64,000 bases of DNA, from contig NZ_JABTYH010000008.1 in assembly GCF_013314975.1 (NCBI RefSeq), forward strand, positions 62,001 to 126,000, read 5' to 3'. Shown here piece by piece: positions 1 through 10,438 of this stretch. How positions within the stretch are numbered: position 1 is the first letter of the stretch; the number at the start of each line of letters is the position of its first letter. Position numbers and translations under genes: made by a program. Origin of the DNA: Pseudarthrobacter oxydans. Its GTDB lineage: Bacteria > Actinomycetota > Actinomycetes > Actinomycetales > Micrococcaceae. The notes below the pieces were generated by a model. The model made no database searches. It saw only the letters and a list, made by a program, of their open reading frames with translations, and was not told where the DNA came from.

Positions 1-13
1 GGAGCACTCTGCT

Positions 14-1123
14 GTGATTGCACTTTTGATCGGCGCCGGGCTGGCCCTGTTGTTCGCGCTGGTGGGCACGCCGCTCTTCATCCGGCTCCTCGTGCGCCGG
101 GGCTACGGGCAGTTCATCCGCGACGACGGGCCCACGTCCCACCACACCAAACGCGGAACGCCCACCATGGGCGGGACCGTGGTGGTGGCTGCCGTCCTGC
201 TGAGCTACGGCCTGACCCACCTCATCATGCTGATGGTGAACCCGGCCTCCCCGGGCCCCTCCGCGTCCGCCCTCATCCTGCTCTTCCTGATGGTGGGCAT
301 GGGGCTTGTGGGTTTCCTGGACGACTTCATCAAGATTTCGCGGCAGCGCAGCCTGGGGCTCGACGCCAAGGCCAAGCTGATCCTGCAGGCCGCCGTCGGC
401 ATCATCTTCGCCGTCCTGGCCCTGAACTTCCCCGACGAGGACGGCCTCACGCCGGCCTCCACCAAGATTTCCCTGGTGCGCGACCTGCCGTGGCTGGACC
501 TTGCCTTCGGCGGGACTGTGCTGGGGGCGATCCTCTTCGTTGTCTGGTCCAACCTGATCGTTACCGCTGCAACCAACGGCGTGAACCTCACCGACGGCCT
601 CGACGGGCTGGCTGCAGGGGCCTCGGTCATGGTGTTCGGCGCCTACACGCTCATGGGCATCTGGCAGAGCAACCAGGCCTGCGGCTCGCCCCGGGAAGCG
701 GGCAGCGGCTGCTACTCGGTCCGGGACCCCCTGGACCTCGCCCTGCTGGCAGCGATCATGAGCGCGGCCCTGGTGGGCTTCCTCTGGTGGAACACCTCGC
801 CGGCCAAGATCTTCATGGGCGACACCGGCTCGCTGGCCATCGGCGGCGCCATCGCGGGATTCGCCATCCTGTCCAGGACCGAGCTGCTGCTGGGCATCAT
901 CGGCGGGCTGTTCGTCCTGATCACGCTGTCCGTCATCATCCAGGTGGGCTACTTCAAGGCCACCGGAGGCAAACGCGTTTTCAAAATGGCGCCTTTGCAG
1001 CACCACTTCGAACTGCAGGGGTGGGCCGAGGTGACCGTGGTGGTCCGGTTCTGGATCCTCGGCGGACTGTTCGTCGCCGTGGGCCTGGGAATCTTCTACG
1101 CTGAATGGGTCGTGCTGCTGTGA
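14..1123 (+). CDS. mraY: Phospho-N-acetylmuramoyl-pentapeptide-transferase MraY
   Basis: Integral membrane enzyme that transfers phospho-MurNAc-pentapeptide from UDP to undecaprenyl phosphate, giving lipid I. The 369-residue protein has about ten hydrophobic segments and the family landmarks: a DDF motif near residue 103, [10 protein letters not shown] near 190, MGDTGSLA near 268 and PLQHHFE near 327. The length is normal for actinobacterial MraY. The start is GTG at 14, preceded by GGAG at positions 1-4. The window opens inside the dcw cluster, so murF presumably lies just upstream. The stop overlaps the likely GTG start of murD, which indicates translational coupling. Confidence 0.97.
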   Translation: MIALLIGAGLALLFALVGTPLFIRLLVRRGYGQFIRDDGPTSHHTKRGTPTMGGTVVVAAVLLSYGLTHLIMLMVNPASPGPSASALILLFLMVGMGLVGFLDDFIKISRQRSLGLDAKAKLILQAAVGIIFAVLALNFPDEDGLTPASTKISLVRDLPWLDLAFGGTVLGAILFVVWSNLIVTAATNGVNLTDGLDGLAAGASVMVFGAYTLMGIWQSNQACGSPREAGSGCYSVRDPLDLALLAAIMSAALVGFLWWNTSPAKIFMGDTGSLAIGGAIAGFAILSRTELLLGIIGGLFVLITLSVIIQVGYFKATGGKRVFKMAPLQHHFELQGWAEVTVVVRFWILGGLFVAVGLGIFYAEWVVLL

Positions 1124-2679
1124 CCGTTTCCCCACGCCTCCAAACCCTCGTGAGCTGGGACTCCGACTGGTCCGGACTCCGGGTGGTCGTTACCGGCATT
1201 GGGGTCTCCGGGTTCGCCGCAGCGGACACGCTGATTGAACTCGGCGCCCGTGTGGTGGTGGTGGATGCCGCCACCAGCGACAAGGCGAAAGCCCATGCCG
1301 ACACCCTGAAAATTGTTGGCGCTGCGGATGTCCTCCTCGGAGAGGACGCAGTCACCCGTATCCCCAGGATCGACGGCGGGCTGCCGGAGCTGATTGTCAC
1401 GTCCCCTGGCTGGCGTCCGGACCAGGCCCTGCTGGCCGCAGCCGCACGGGCCCACATCCCGGTATGGGGAGACGTTGAACTGGCTTGGCGCGTGCGCGTG
1501 CGGGAAGGCCGCAAGACCGCGGACTGGCTTGCCATTACGGGAACCAACGGAAAGACCACCACGGTAGGGCTCACCGAATCAATGCTGCGCGCGGGCGGGC
1601 TGAAAGCCATTGCCGTGGGCAACGTTGGCACGCCCATCCTGGATGCGCTCCGGGATCCGGTGGAATACGACGTCCTGGCTGTGGAGCTTTCGAGTTTCCA
1701 GCTGCACTGGTCCGAGTCGATCTCGCCGGTAGCCAGCGTCTGCCTGAACGTTGCCGAGGACCACGTTGACTGGCACGGATCCTACGATTCGTACCTGGCG
1801 GACAAGGCCAAGGTCTACGAACGCACCCAGAAGGCCTGCCTCTACAACGCGGAGCAGATCGAAACAGAGCGCATGGTGGAAAACGCCGACGTGGTGGAAG
1901 GATGCCGCGCCGTTGGTTTCACCACCGTCACCCCTGCCGTCAGCATGCTCGGAGTTGTGGAAGGGCTCCTGGTGGACCGGGCGTTCATCGAAGAGCGCCG
2001 GGACAGCGCAGCGGAACTCGCCTCAATGACGGACCTTGGTGCACTGGCGCCGCGGCACATGGTGGCCAACGCCCTGGCGGCAGCAGGACTGGTGCGCGCC
2101 TACGGCATCGAGCCCAAGGCGGTCCGGCAGGGAATCCAGGACTACGTGCCGGGGGACCACCGCATCCAGCCGGTGGCACGCCACAACGGCGTCCTGTGGA
2201 TTAATGACTCCAAAGCCACCAACCCGCACGCGGCATCGGCCTCCCTGGCCGCCTTCAGCAACGTCATCTGGATCGCCGGCGGCCTCTCCAAAGGCGTGAC
2301 CTATGACGACCTGGTGCGGGAACACGCCCCCCGGCTCAAGGCCGTGGTGCTCATCGGAGCTGATTCCTCCGCACTGGCCGACGCCCTCCGGCGACACGCG
2401 CCCGATGTCCCCGTGATCGGGACGGCCCCGGGTGAAACTGAACAGGTGCAGACTGCTGCAACAGACGGCACTGAGGCCGGTTCTCCCGACGCCGGGAAAA
2501 CCGCCATGTCCCGTGCAGTTGCGTCAGCAGCCCAGCTGGCCGCATCCGGCGATACTGTGCTGATGGCTCCGGCAGCTGCTTCCATGGATCAGTTCTCTTC
2601 CTACGCTCACCGTGGTGACACTTTCATCGAAGCTGTCCGCGAGCTGGTGGAAGGGCAGGCCCAGACCGGCGAGGAGTAA
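1105..2679 (+). CDS. murD: UDP-N-acetylmuramoyl-L-alanine--D-glutamate ligase MurD
   Basis: Cytoplasmic ATP-dependent ligase that adds D-glutamate to UDP-MurNAc-L-Ala. An N-terminal Rossmann-like UDP-binding region (VVTGIGVSG) is followed by the P-loop GTNGKTTT near residue 145 and a C-terminal ligase domain ending around [21 protein letters not shown], typical of Mur ligases. Two starts are possible: ATG at 1105, given here, and GTG at 1120, which overlaps the mraY stop as GTGA and may be the true one (519 residues). The protein is longer than the roughly 450 residues of E. coli MurD, partly from an acidic insert near residues 440-465. It sits between mraY and ftsW, as in other actinobacterial dcw clusters. 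Confidence 0.96.
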   Translation: MGRAAVTVSPRLQTLVSWDSDWSGLRVVVTGIGVSGFAAADTLIELGARVVVVDAATSDKAKAHADTLKIVGAADVLLGEDAVTRIPRIDGGLPELIVTSPGWRPDQALLAAAARAHIPVWGDVELAWRVRVREGRKTADWLAITGTNGKTTTVGLTESMLRAGGLKAIAVGNVGTPILDALRDPVEYDVLAVELSSFQLHWSESISPVASVCLNVAEDHVDWHGSYDSYLADKAKVYERTQKACLYNAEQIETERMVENADVVEGCRAVGFTTVTPAVSMLGVVEGLLVDRAFIEERRDSAAELASMTDLGALAPRHMVANALAAAGLVRAYGIEPKAVRQGIQDYVPGDHRIQPVARHNGVLWINDSKATNPHAASASLAAFSNVIWIAGGLSKGVTYDDLVREHAPRLKAVVLIGADSSALADALRRHAPDVPVIGTAPGETEQVQTAATDGTEAGSPDAGKTAMSRAVASAAQLAASGDTVLMAPAAASMDQFSSYAHRGDTFIEAVRELVEGQAQTGEE

Positions 2680-2681
2680 CA

Positions 2682-4022
2682 ATGGTCAGCACGCCCACAC
2701 GCCCGCCAGCCCGGAAGCAGGCAGGCAAGCCGCGTCCCGGCTCCTCCGCATCACCGCTCCGGCCACCTGCCGCCGCCGGCACCAGGCTGCGCGCCGCCTA
2801 CCGGAAGTTCTGGTCGGCGCTTGAAGGGACCGGAACGTCCAGGAACGGCTCCACCTACTACCTCATCCTGGGCTCCACCCTGGCACTGACGGCCATCGGC
2901 ATCATGATGGTCCTCTCCGCCTCGAGCGTGGAATCGATCGCCGCCGGCAAGTCGCCGTACGGGGATGCGCTGAAACAGGGCATGTTCGCCGCCATCGGCA
3001 TCTTCACCATGTTCGTGCTGTCCCGCATCAACGTGGTCTGGCTCAAGCGGCTTGCCTGGCCCGCCGTCATCGCCGCCGTCGTCCTCCTTGGACTCGTCCA
3101 GCTGGTCGGCGCGGAAGTCAACGGCAACAAGAACTGGATCGACCTCGGCGGTATCACCTTCCAGCCGTCCGAAGCATCAAAGCTCGCACTCGCGCTCTGG
3201 ATGGCCACCGTCCTGGCCCGGAAGGGAAAGCTGCTCAGCCGGTGGCAGCACGTCGCGGTCCCCGCCGTTCCGATGGCCATCATCATCGTTGGCCTGGTCC
3301 TGGTGGGAAACGACCTCGGAACCGCCATGATCATCATGATGGTCACGGCTGCCGCACTCTTCTTCGCCGGGGCGCCTCTCTATCTCTTCGGCATTGCCGG
3401 CCTGGCCGCAGCCGCAGGGACGGCTGTCATGGCCGTCACCAGCTCCAACCGCATGTGCCGCATCACCTCATGGTGGACCGGGCAGTCCTGTGCCGACGGT
3501 ATCGACGCCAACTACCAGGCCACGAACGGCCTCTACGGGCTTGCCTCCGGAGGATGGTTCGGGGTGGGGCTGGGACAAAGCCGGCAAAAGTACAGCTGGA
3601 TCCCCGAAGCCCACAACGACTTCATCTTCGCCATCATCGGCGAGGAACTCGGACTGGTGGGGACCGTCGTCGTCCTGATCCTCTTCGCCATCCTGGGAGC
3701 CGCCATCTACCGCGTGGTAGTGGCTCAGGAGGACATGTTCCACCGTGTCCTCGCCGGCACCATCATGGTGTGGCTGCTGGGCCAGGCAACCGTGAACATG
3801 TCCGTGGTGACCGGCCTGATGCCCGTCATCGGCGTCCCGCTGCCCTTCATCTCCTACGGCGGCTCGGCGCTGCTGATGTCGCTCTGCGCCATCGGGGTTG
3901 TGCTTTCCCTGGCCAGGGAACAGATGGCCCCGGCCATCCGGCCCAAACGGATGCTCAAGTTCAAGGCCAAGCCGGCGCGGAAAAACGCGGACCGGAAGAA
4001 AACTGCAAGAAAGCGTACCTAG
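2682..4022 (+). CDS. ftsW: SEDS-family peptidoglycan glycosyltransferase FtsW
   Basis: Polytopic membrane protein of the SEDS family that polymerises lipid II at the division septum together with a class B penicillin-binding protein. The first 45 or so residues are basic, proline-rich and predicted cytoplasmic. About ten membrane segments follow, with family motifs NDLGTA in the middle, AHNDFIFAIIGEELG and PFISYGGSALL near the end, and a very basic C-terminal tail. The 446-residue length fits actinobacterial FtsW. Only two bases separate it from the murD stop and six from murG, so it belongs to the same transcription unit. RodA is the main alternative, but the position in the dcw cluster favours FtsW. 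Confidence 0.95.
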   Translation: MVSTPTRPPARKQAGKPRPGSSASPLRPPAAAGTRLRAAYRKFWSALEGTGTSRNGSTYYLILGSTLALTAIGIMMVLSASSVESIAAGKSPYGDALKQGMFAAIGIFTMFVLSRINVVWLKRLAWPAVIAAVVLLGLVQLVGAEVNGNKNWIDLGGITFQPSEASKLALALWMATVLARKGKLLSRWQHVAVPAVPMAIIIVGLVLVGNDLGTAMIIMMVTAAALFFAGAPLYLFGIAGLAAAAGTAVMAVTSSNRMCRITSWWTGQSCADGIDANYQATNGLYGLASGGWFGVGLGQSRQKYSWIPEAHNDFIFAIIGEELGLVGTVVVLILFAILGAAIYRVVVAQEDMFHRVLAGTIMVWLLGQATVNMSVVTGLMPVIGVPLPFISYGGSALLMSLCAIGVVLSLAREQMAPAIRPKRMLKFKAKPARKNADRKKTARKRT

Positions 4023-4028
4023 CCCTCC

Positions 4029-5129
4029 ATGACCACCAATACCCCGTCCATCGTCCTGGCCGGCGGCGGCACTGCCGGACACATCAGCCCGCTGCTCGCC
4101 ATCGCCGCGGCACTCCGGGAAGCCTCCCCGGAAGCCGCCATCCTCGCCGTCGGCACGCCGTCCGGCATGGAAACCAGGCTGGTTCCCGCCGCAGGGGTGG
4201 AACTGGCCACCATCGACCGGGTGCCGTTCCCGCGGCGGCCTTCCGCGGACCTGCTGCGCCTCCCTGCCAGGCTGGCCGGGGCCGTACGCCAGGCCGGAGC
4301 AATCCTGGATACAGCAGGCGCTGATGTCCTGGTGGGAGTTGGCGGCTATGTTTGCACGCCCATGTACCTTGCCGCGCGCAAACGCCGGATTCCCATCGTG
4401 ATCCACGAGGCCAACGCGCGTCCGGGACTCGCGAACAGGGTGGGAGCCCTGATGACCCGCCGCGTCGCCGTGGCGTTCGCCAACACTCCGCTCCGCCACG
4501 CCCGGCACGTTGGAATGCCCATGCGCACCGAAATCTCAGGCCTGGACAGGGCAGCCGCGCGCACCGCCGCCCGCGCTGCCCTCGGCCTGGACCCGGTCCA
4601 GCCTGCGCTGATCGTCACCGGAGGGTCCTCCGGCGCCCAGAGCATCAACCGCACCATTGCCGCCGCTGTTGAACGGCTGTCGGCGGCAGGCATCCAGACC
4701 CTGCACATCACCGGACGCGGCAAGGCTGTCATGGACAGCGACGGCCGGCCGCTTGCCGCAAAGGACTACCGCCAGGTGGAGTACGTGGACGGTATGGAGC
4801 TTGCCTACGCCGCCGCGGATGTGCTCCTGGCCCGCTCCGGGGCGGCCACCGTCTGCGAGGTCGCCGCCGTCGGCGTCCCCGCCGTGCTGGTGCCGCTGCC
4901 CATAGGCAATGGCGAGCAGGCCCTGAACGCTGCCGGACTGGTGGCCGCGGGCGGTGCGCTGCTGGTGAATGACCGCGATTTCACCCCCGAATGGGTGGAC
5001 CGGGAACTGATCCCGCTCATCACGGACCAGCCGCGGCTCGCAGCCATGGCCAGCAGTTCCTACCGGCTTGGCATCCGAAACGCCGATCAGCGCATGGCTG
5101 ACCTCATCCTGGAAGCAGCAGCATCATGA
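4029..5129 (+). CDS. murG: UDP-GlcNAc:lipid I GlcNAc transferase MurG
   Basis: Peripheral membrane glycosyltransferase of the GT28 family that converts lipid I to lipid II on the inner face of the membrane. The N-terminal GGGTAGH loop lies at residues 12-18, and the C-terminal domain carries [10 protein letters not shown] and the RSGAATVCE region followed by a LPIGNGEQ motif, all characteristic of MurG. At 366 residues the length is normal. The start ATG follows the ftsW stop by six bases. The stop overlaps the murC start ATG (5126) in an ATGA arrangement, which points to translational coupling within the cluster. Confidence 0.96.
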   Translation: MTTNTPSIVLAGGGTAGHISPLLAIAAALREASPEAAILAVGTPSGMETRLVPAAGVELATIDRVPFPRRPSADLLRLPARLAGAVRQAGAILDTAGADVLVGVGGYVCTPMYLAARKRRIPIVIHEANARPGLANRVGALMTRRVAVAFANTPLRHARHVGMPMRTEISGLDRAAARTAARAALGLDPVQPALIVTGGSSGAQSINRTIAAAVERLSAAGIQTLHITGRGKAVMDSDGRPLAAKDYRQVEYVDGMELAYAAADVLLARSGAATVCEVAAVGVPAVLVPLPIGNGEQALNAAGLVAAGGALLVNDRDFTPEWVDRELIPLITDQPRLAAMASSSYRLGIRNADQRMADLILEAAAS

Positions 5130-6502
5130 ACCACGCCACCATTCCCAGCCTCGAGTCGCTGGGCCGCGTCCACTTTGTGGGAATCGGAGGCGTCGGCATG
5201 TCCGCCGTTGCCAGGATCATGGTTGCCCGCGGCGTTCCGGTCAGCGGCTCCGACGCGAAAGACCTGCCGGTGATGGCCGACCTCGCCGCCGCGGGTGCCC
5301 GCATCGCGGTGGGATACGTTTCCGCCAACCTGGGAGATGCCCAGACAGTCGTGGCCGGATCCGCCATCCGCACCGACAACCCGGAGCTGGTGGCCGCCAG
5401 GGAGACAGGACTGCCCGTGCTGCACCGGTCCGAGGCGCTGGCCGCCACCATGGGCGGCGACACGGTGGTCACGGTGGCTGGCACCCACGGTAAGTCCACC
5501 ACCACGTCCATGGTGACGGTCCTGCTGCAGGGCGCCGGGCTGGACCCTTCATTCGCCATCGGCGCCAATGTTCCCGCGCTCGGCGTCAACGCAGCGCACG
5601 GCAGTTCCGGAATCTTCGTGGCCGAGGCCGACGAATCCGACGGCTCCTTCCTCAACTACCGGCCCAGGATCGCCGTGGTGACCAACGTTGAACCGGACCA
5701 CCTGGACCACTACGGCACGGCCGAGGCTGTGTACGAGTCCTTTGACCGGTTCACCGCGCTGCTTCCCGCGGACGGCGTGCTGGTTGCCTGCGCGGACGAC
5801 GCCGGCGCGCTGGCCCTCGCTGAAAGAACACGGACCAGGGGCAACACGCGCGTGGTGCTGTACGGAACCACCGAGGGGGCGGACCTCGTGCTGCACGACG
5901 GCGGTCCCGGCGACGTCGCGGTCTCCACGGCTTCCGGACGTTTCCCGCTGGCCCTTCAGGTGCCCGGACGGCACAACGCACTGAACGCCGCGGCCGCGTT
6001 CGCCGTCGCGCTTGAACTTGGCGTCGACCCCGCAGCGGCCGCAGCCGCCCTGGCGCACTTCTCCGGCGCCTCCCGGCGCTTCGAGCTCAAAGGCGAGGCC
6101 CGCGGAGTCCGCGTGTTCGATGACTACGCCCACCACCCGACCGAAGTCCGGGCCGCCCTCGCCGCTGCCCGTTCGGTCGCCGGCGCACACAAAGTGCACG
6201 TCCTCTTCCAGCCCCACCTGTTCTCCCGCACCCGCGAGTTCGCGCAGGAGTTCGCCGAGGCGCTCAACCTCGCCGACACCGCCCTGGTGCTGGATATCTA
6301 TCCCGCCCGTGAGGATCCCATTCCGGGAGTGACCAGCCAGCTCATTGCCGACCACCTGGACAGCGGGGGACGCCTTGTGAATGCCGGCGACGCCGTCTCC
6401 GCACTGACGGCCGCTGCCGCGGACGGGGACATTGTGCTGACAGCCGGCGCCGGCGACGTCACGGCGTACGGGCCGCGGATCGTCGAGGCCCTGCGTGGCT
6501 AG
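5126..6502 (+). CDS. murC: UDP-N-acetylmuramate--L-alanine ligase MurC
   Basis: ATP-dependent cytoplasmic ligase that attaches L-alanine to UDP-MurNAc, the first peptide step of wall precursor synthesis. The protein has the N-terminal [11 protein letters not shown] nucleotide-binding loop near residues 16-26, the P-loop GTHGKSTTT near residue 118, the EADESDGSF motif, and [10 protein letters not shown] near residue 332, a MurC signature. The 458-residue length is typical. It overlaps murG by four bases and ftsQ by eight. The murC-after-murG order matches other Gram-positive high-GC clusters. Confidence 0.97.
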   Translation: MNHATIPSLESLGRVHFVGIGGVGMSAVARIMVARGVPVSGSDAKDLPVMADLAAAGARIAVGYVSANLGDAQTVVAGSAIRTDNPELVAARETGLPVLHRSEALAATMGGDTVVTVAGTHGKSTTTSMVTVLLQGAGLDPSFAIGANVPALGVNAAHGSSGIFVAEADESDGSFLNYRPRIAVVTNVEPDHLDHYGTAEAVYESFDRFTALLPADGVLVACADDAGALALAERTRTRGNTRVVLYGTTEGADLVLHDGGPGDVAVSTASGRFPLALQVPGRHNALNAAAAFAVALELGVDPAAAAAALAHFSGASRRFELKGEARGVRVFDDYAHHPTEVRAALAAARSVAGAHKVHVLFQPHLFSRTREFAQEFAEALNLADTALVLDIYPAREDPIPGVTSQLIADHLDSGGRLVNAGDAVSALTAAAADGDIVLTAGAGDVTAYGPRIVEALRG

Positions 6503-7475
6503 CACCCGCCGCCCCACGTACACCTCCACCGGCCGCCCGGCCCGCTCCGGCGGCGCAGGCGGCAGCGATGGAAATACCGGCAACGGTGGAAAGGCCGGAC
6601 CCGCGGCCGACGACGTCATCTCGGCCTCCCGGAGCGTTCCGGAGCCCGGGCCCGAAGGGGGCGGCAAGGGTACGGATCCGGCAAAACCGAAACGGGCCGG
6701 CATTCCAGGCCTGGGCAGGGGCCGGAAGGCGGAACCGTCCGCGGCAGCCGCCGGGAACGTGCTGGTTTTTCCCGAGCCCAAAGGGAAGCGCCGCAAACGG
6801 AATATCCTTGCTGTCGCCGGAACGCTCATCGCCCTCGTGGCCGGCCTCCTGGCGGTGGCCACCTTCTCGCCGGTCCTGGCCGTTGACACCATCTCCGTTT
6901 CCGGGACGCGCCTGCTGACGCCTGCCCAGGTGGAAACCGCGCTTGAGCCCCTGCGGGGAAAACCGCTGCCGCAAATCAGCGACGACGAGGTGGCGAGGCT
7001 GCTGGAGCCCCTGGTCCAGGTTAAGTCGGTCTCCGCGGAAGCCCGGCCGCCCTCAGGGCTGGCCGTGGCAGTGCGGGAACGGGTGCCGGTGGCACTGGTC
7101 AAGCAGGGGGAGCAGTACCAGCTCGTGGACGTCGAAGGAGTCCAGCTGGCGGCCACCGCCGATCCCGCGTCCGTCTCCCTGCCCGTCATCGACGGCGGTG
7201 CGGGAGCCATCGGGCAGGATCTCTTCCGCGCGACGGCCGCTGTCCTGGGCGCCCTGCCCGCCGACGTCCTCGCCAGGCTTTCCAACGCCTCCGCCCAGTC
7301 GGTGGACGCGGTGGAACTCAAGCTCGTGGACGGCCAGACCATCATCTGGGGCAACGCGGGGGAGAAGGAGCTCAAGGCCAAAGTCCTGGCGGCGCTCCTG
7401 AAGGTTCCCGCCGATCCCAAGAACCCCGTCAAGGTTTACGACGTCAGCGTGCCCCGGCACCCGGTGACGCGCTGA
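6495..7475 (+). CDS. ftsQ: Cell division protein FtsQ (POTRA domain)
   Basis: Bitopic divisome protein that links early and late division components. The first 100 residues are Gly, Pro and Lys rich and predicted cytoplasmic. One membrane segment lies at about residues 104-125, followed by a POTRA domain beginning VDTISVSGTRLLT and then the FtsQ/DivIB domain (ERVPVALVKQG). At 326 residues the length fits actinobacterial FtsQ. The GTG start lies inside the last codons of murC, so the genes overlap. Sequence identity to E. coli FtsQ is low in this family, and the call depends on domain order and on position before ftsZ. Confidence 0.93.
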   Translation: MASTRRPTYTSTGRPARSGGAGGSDGNTGNGGKAGPAADDVISASRSVPEPGPEGGGKGTDPAKPKRAGIPGLGRGRKAEPSAAAAGNVLVFPEPKGKRRKRNILAVAGTLIALVAGLLAVATFSPVLAVDTISVSGTRLLTPAQVETALEPLRGKPLPQISDDEVARLLEPLVQVKSVSAEARPPSGLAVAVRERVPVALVKQGEQYQLVDVEGVQLAATADPASVSLPVIDGGAGAIGQDLFRATAAVLGALPADVLARLSNASAQSVDAVELKLVDGQTIIWGNAGEKELKAKVLAALLKVPADPKNPVKVYDVSVPRHPVTR

Positions 7476-7561
7476 CGGTTTATTTCCGGTATTAATCCGA
7501 CACGCGGAGCCGGTTATTGAATGTGGCCAGCAGAGGAAATACCGTCACAGACATGAGTTAC

Positions 7562-7599
7562 TTGACATAACTATAACCTTCAACTCGAAGGTTAAGGTT
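7562..7599 (+). promoter_or_regulatory. Dyad and repeat element in the ftsZ leader
   Basis: The 182 bp between ftsQ and ftsZ holds an unusually AT-rich stretch. It contains TTGACA at 7562-7567, TATAAC at 7572-7577, and a perfect dyad TAACCTTC (7574-7581) with GAAGGTTA (7587-7594). AAGGTTA is then repeated at 7594-7600. It could be a promoter with an overlapping operator or an RNA hairpin in the ftsZ leader. No -35/-10 pair with normal spacing is convincing, so the exact role is inferred. Confidence 0.5.
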
Positions 7600-7657
7600 A
7601 CTGGCTTCAAGCTCTCCATCAGTTTTCGCAATAAGACACGAACAAGGGACACGTAAC

Positions 7658-8896
7658 GTGGCAGCTCCGCAGAATTACTTGGCCGTCATCAAAGTCGTCG
7701 GCATCGGCGGCGGTGGCGTGAACGCAGTCAACCGCATGATCGAGGTCGGCCTCCGAGGTGTTGAATTCATCGCCATCAATACCGACGCCCAGGCCCTGCT
7801 CATGAGCGACGCGGACGTGAAGCTCGACGTCGGACGCGAGCTGACCCGCGGGCTCGGCGCAGGCGCCAACCCGGAGGTGGGCAAGCAGGCCGCCGAGGAC
7901 CACGCCGACGAGATCGAGGAAGTGCTCCGCGGCGCGGACATGGTCTTCGTCACGGCCGGCGAAGGCGGTGGCACCGGCACCGGCGGCGCTCCCGTCGTCG
8001 CCCGCATTGCCCGTTCGCTGGGTGCACTGACCATCGGCGTGGTCACCCGTCCCTTCACGTTCGAGGGCCGCCGCCGCGCCGGGTCCGCAGAGGCCGGCAT
8101 CGACGCCCTCCGGGACGAGGTGGACACCCTCATCGTCATCCCCAACGACCGGCTCCTGTCCATCAGCGACCGCAACGTGTCGGTCCTGGACGCCTTCCGC
8201 TCAGCAGACCAGGTGCTCCTCTCGGGCGTCCAGGGCATCACGGACCTCATCACCACCCCGGGCCTGATCAACCTTGACTTCGCCGATGTGAAGTCCGTCA
8301 TGCAGGGTGCAGGCTCCGCGCTGATGGGCATCGGCTCTGCCCGTGGTGAAGACCGCGCCGTCAAGGCAGCCGAGCTGGCCATCGCATCGCCGCTGCTGGA
8401 AGCGTCCATCGACGGCGCCCATGGCGTCCTGCTGTCCATCCAGGGCGGTTCTGACCTTGGCCTCTTTGAGATCAATGAAGCCGCGCGCCTGGTCCAGGAA
8501 GTCGCCCACCCTGAGGCGAACATCATCTTCGGTGCCGTGATCGACGACGCCCTCGGTGACGAGGCCCGCGTAACGGTCATTGCTGCCGGCTTCGACGACG
8601 TCAAGGCCACCTCGCCGTCCATGGACCAGTCGCAGCCCCAGGTTGCTCCCCAGCGGCCCGCAGCTCCGGCAGCGGCCCCAGCGCCGTCGCAGGCTCCCTC
8701 CGCCGGAAACCACCAGGTGCACGTCCAGCCGGTCCACGCAGGTGTCGGGGCAGCAGGCCTCAGCAACTGGGGGCAGCAGCGCCCGTCGGCCGTCCCGGCC
8801 GATTCCGGCTTCGACGTTGACCTTCCCTCCGTCGTGGAACCGGACCTCACCGGCAGCCGCTCGGATGACCTGGATGTCCCCGACTTCCTGAAATAG
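7658..8896 (+). CDS. ftsZ: Cell division GTPase FtsZ
   Basis: Tubulin homologue that polymerises into the cytokinetic ring. The N-terminal Rossmann GTPase core contains [13 protein letters not shown] near residue 15, the tubulin signature [10 protein letters not shown] near residues 103-112 and [13 protein letters not shown] T7-loop sequence ([10 protein letters not shown]) near 205. A Pro/Ala/Gln-rich linker follows from about residue 315. The C-terminal peptide [10 protein letters not shown] is the conserved docking site for partners such as SepF. At 412 residues the length is typical. The start is GTG at 7658 with AAGGGACACG upstream. Because it has its own leader element, ftsZ may be transcribed both from the upstream cluster and independently. 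Confidence 0.98.
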   Translation: MAAPQNYLAVIKVVGIGGGGVNAVNRMIEVGLRGVEFIAINTDAQALLMSDADVKLDVGRELTRGLGAGANPEVGKQAAEDHADEIEEVLRGADMVFVTAGEGGGTGTGGAPVVARIARSLGALTIGVVTRPFTFEGRRRAGSAEAGIDALRDEVDTLIVIPNDRLLSISDRNVSVLDAFRSADQVLLSGVQGITDLITTPGLINLDFADVKSVMQGAGSALMGIGSARGEDRAVKAAELAIASPLLEASIDGAHGVLLSIQGGSDLGLFEINEAARLVQEVAHPEANIIFGAVIDDALGDEARVTVIAAGFDDVKATSPSMDQSQPQVAPQRPAAPAAAPAPSQAPSAGNHQVHVQPVHAGVGAAGLSNWGQQRPSAVPADSGFDVDLPSVVEPDLTGSRSDDLDVPDFLK

Positions 8897-8904
8897 GCTC
8901 CGGC

Positions 8905-9594
8905 TTGTTCCATTGGCGGGCCGAGATCCTTCCCGGGGTCTCGGCCGCTTTTACTGACAGCGGTGCGGGGAATCTCGCCCTGCACGTGGGCGACGACGCC
9001 GGCGCCGTGCAGCGGCGGCGCGAACAGCTCGAAGCCGCGGCGGGAATCGAACCCCGCAGCCTGCGGTTCATGAACCAGGTGCACGGCACCACGGTGGCCG
9101 TGATGGACCGGGGCAGCGGGACGCCGGAAGCAGATGCGATGGTTTCGCGTTCCCAGCCGCTGGCTGTCATGGTGGCTGACTGCATCCCGCTCCTGCTGGC
9201 GGGAACGTCCGCTGACGGCCACGTCCTGGCCGCCGTCCACGCCGGGCGGCCCGGCGTGGCCAACGGGGTCATCCCGTCCGCCGTGGACACCATGAGATCG
9301 CTCGGCGCGGCGGACATCCGCGCCTGGCTCGGTCCGTCCATTTGCGGCAGGTGCTACGAGGTGCCGCCTGCGCTGCGGGACGAGGTGGCCGCGGCGGTGC
9401 CCGCCACCTGGTCCACCACCTCCTGGGGAACCCCGGCGCTGGATCTTCCGGCCGGCGCCCGCAGCCAGCTGGAAAACGCCGGGGTCGGCGTTGAATACGC
9501 CGGTCCCTGCACCTTGGAAACGGCTTCCCTCTACTCCTACCGCCGCGACTCCGGCACGGGCCGTTTCGCCGGCCTTGTCTGGTGCCATGACTGA
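8905..9594 (+). CDS. pgeF: Peptidoglycan editing factor / YfiH-family purine nucleoside phosphorylase
   Basis: Member of the YfiH (DUF152, formerly laccase-domain or polyphenol oxidase) family. Relatives act as zinc-dependent purine nucleoside phosphorylases, and the E. coli protein corrects mis-incorporated L-Ser in wall precursors. The conserved metal-ligand contexts are visible: NQVHG with His, VADCIPLLL with Cys and AVHAG with His. The usual VHAGWRG appears here as VHAGRPG. The protein is 229 residues. The start is TTG at 8905, eight bases after the ftsZ stop, which fits the known ftsZ-yfiH-yggS order of actinobacteria. Its substrate in this organism is not known from sequence. Confidence 0.88.
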   Translation: MFHWRAEILPGVSAAFTDSGAGNLALHVGDDAGAVQRRREQLEAAAGIEPRSLRFMNQVHGTTVAVMDRGSGTPEADAMVSRSQPLAVMVADCIPLLLAGTSADGHVLAAVHAGRPGVANGVIPSAVDTMRSLGAADIRAWLGPSICGRCYEVPPALRDEVAAAVPATWSTTSWGTPALDLPAGARSQLENAGVGVEYAGPCTLETASLYSYRRDSGTGRFAGLVWCHD

Positions 9595-10348
9595 CCCCGC
9601 ACTGAACGACGGCAGTGCAGGCGCAGGCGATCCGCGCACCGCCGAGCTTGCCGGGCGGCTCGAGGCAGTCCGGCGCCGGATCGGCGTGGCCGCGGCTGCG
9701 GCCGGCAGGGAAGACAGGCTGCCGACCCTGATCGTGGTCACCAAGTTCCATCCGGTGGAGGACATCCGGCGCCTCGCGGCCCTGGGAGTGACCGACGTCG
9801 GGGAAAACAGGGACCAGGAGGCTGCGGGGAAAGCGGAAATCCTGGCCGAGTGCGGGCTGACCTGGCACTTCGTGGGCCAGTTGCAGACGAAGAAAGCCAA
9901 ATCGGTGGTCCGCTACGCGTCCGCCGTGCACTCGGTGGACCGGCCCCAACTCGTGGATGCCCTGGCGAAGGCGGCGCACAACGAGCGCGCCGCGGCGGGG
10001 CGTGCGCCACTGGACTGCTTCATCCAGGTCAACCTTGAAGACCATGCCGACGCCGGTGCGCACCGGGGAGGTGCCGCGCCCGGTGACGTGTTGCTCCTGG
10101 CGGACAGGATTGCCGAAGCCGAAGGCCTGCGGCTGGCGGGCGTGATGGCAGTGGCGCCCTTGGGCGCCCCACCCGAGCCCGCCTTCGAAAAGCTGGCCGG
10201 AGTCTCAGCGCGGCTCGTGGCGCAGCACCCAGGCGCTGCCGCCATTTCCGCCGGCATGAGCCAGGACCTTGAGGCAGCCATCGCGTTCGGGGCGACACAC
10301 CTGCGAATCGGTTCCGATATTCTCGGATCGCGTCCCGTCGTGGGGTAG
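9587..10348 (+). CDS. yggS: PLP homeostasis protein, YggS/PROSC family
   Basis: Cytoplasmic pyridoxal-phosphate carrier of the alanine racemase N-terminal fold, involved in vitamin B6 homeostasis. The PLP lysine lies in LIVVTKFHP, and family motifs WHFVGQLQTKKAK and GMSQDLEAAIAFGATHLRIGS are present. I take ATG at 9587, which overlaps the pgeF stop, giving 253 residues. An upstream in-frame start at 9491 would add 32 residues that merely read through pgeF in another frame. It is coupled to pgeF and followed by sepF, the usual neighbourhood for this gene in Gram-positive bacteria. Confidence 0.92.
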   Translation: MTDPALNDGSAGAGDPRTAELAGRLEAVRRRIGVAAAAAGREDRLPTLIVVTKFHPVEDIRRLAALGVTDVGENRDQEAAGKAEILAECGLTWHFVGQLQTKKAKSVVRYASAVHSVDRPQLVDALAKAAHNERAAAGRAPLDCFIQVNLEDHADAGAHRGGAAPGDVLLLADRIAEAEGLRLAGVMAVAPLGAPPEPAFEKLAGVSARLVAQHPGAAAISAGMSQDLEAAIAFGATHLRIGSDILGSRPVVG

Positions 10349-10438
10349 CGTCGGAGCTATTGCAAGTGATGGGCGGGGGACTTCAATGCTGTCAAGTCAT
10401 TGGGCGGCCCGCTTACGGGACACGATTAGGAGTCGACC

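Noticed and set aside
5549..7432. Long minus-strand open frame opposite murC and ftsQ
   Set aside because: It is antisense to two clear genes, has Gly/Arg/Ala-rich composition and no family motif; such frames are expected in GC-rich DNA.
7675..9900. 741-codon minus-strand open frame opposite ftsZ, pgeF and yggS
   Set aside because: It covers three conserved plus-strand genes and has no recognisable domain or plausible start signal.
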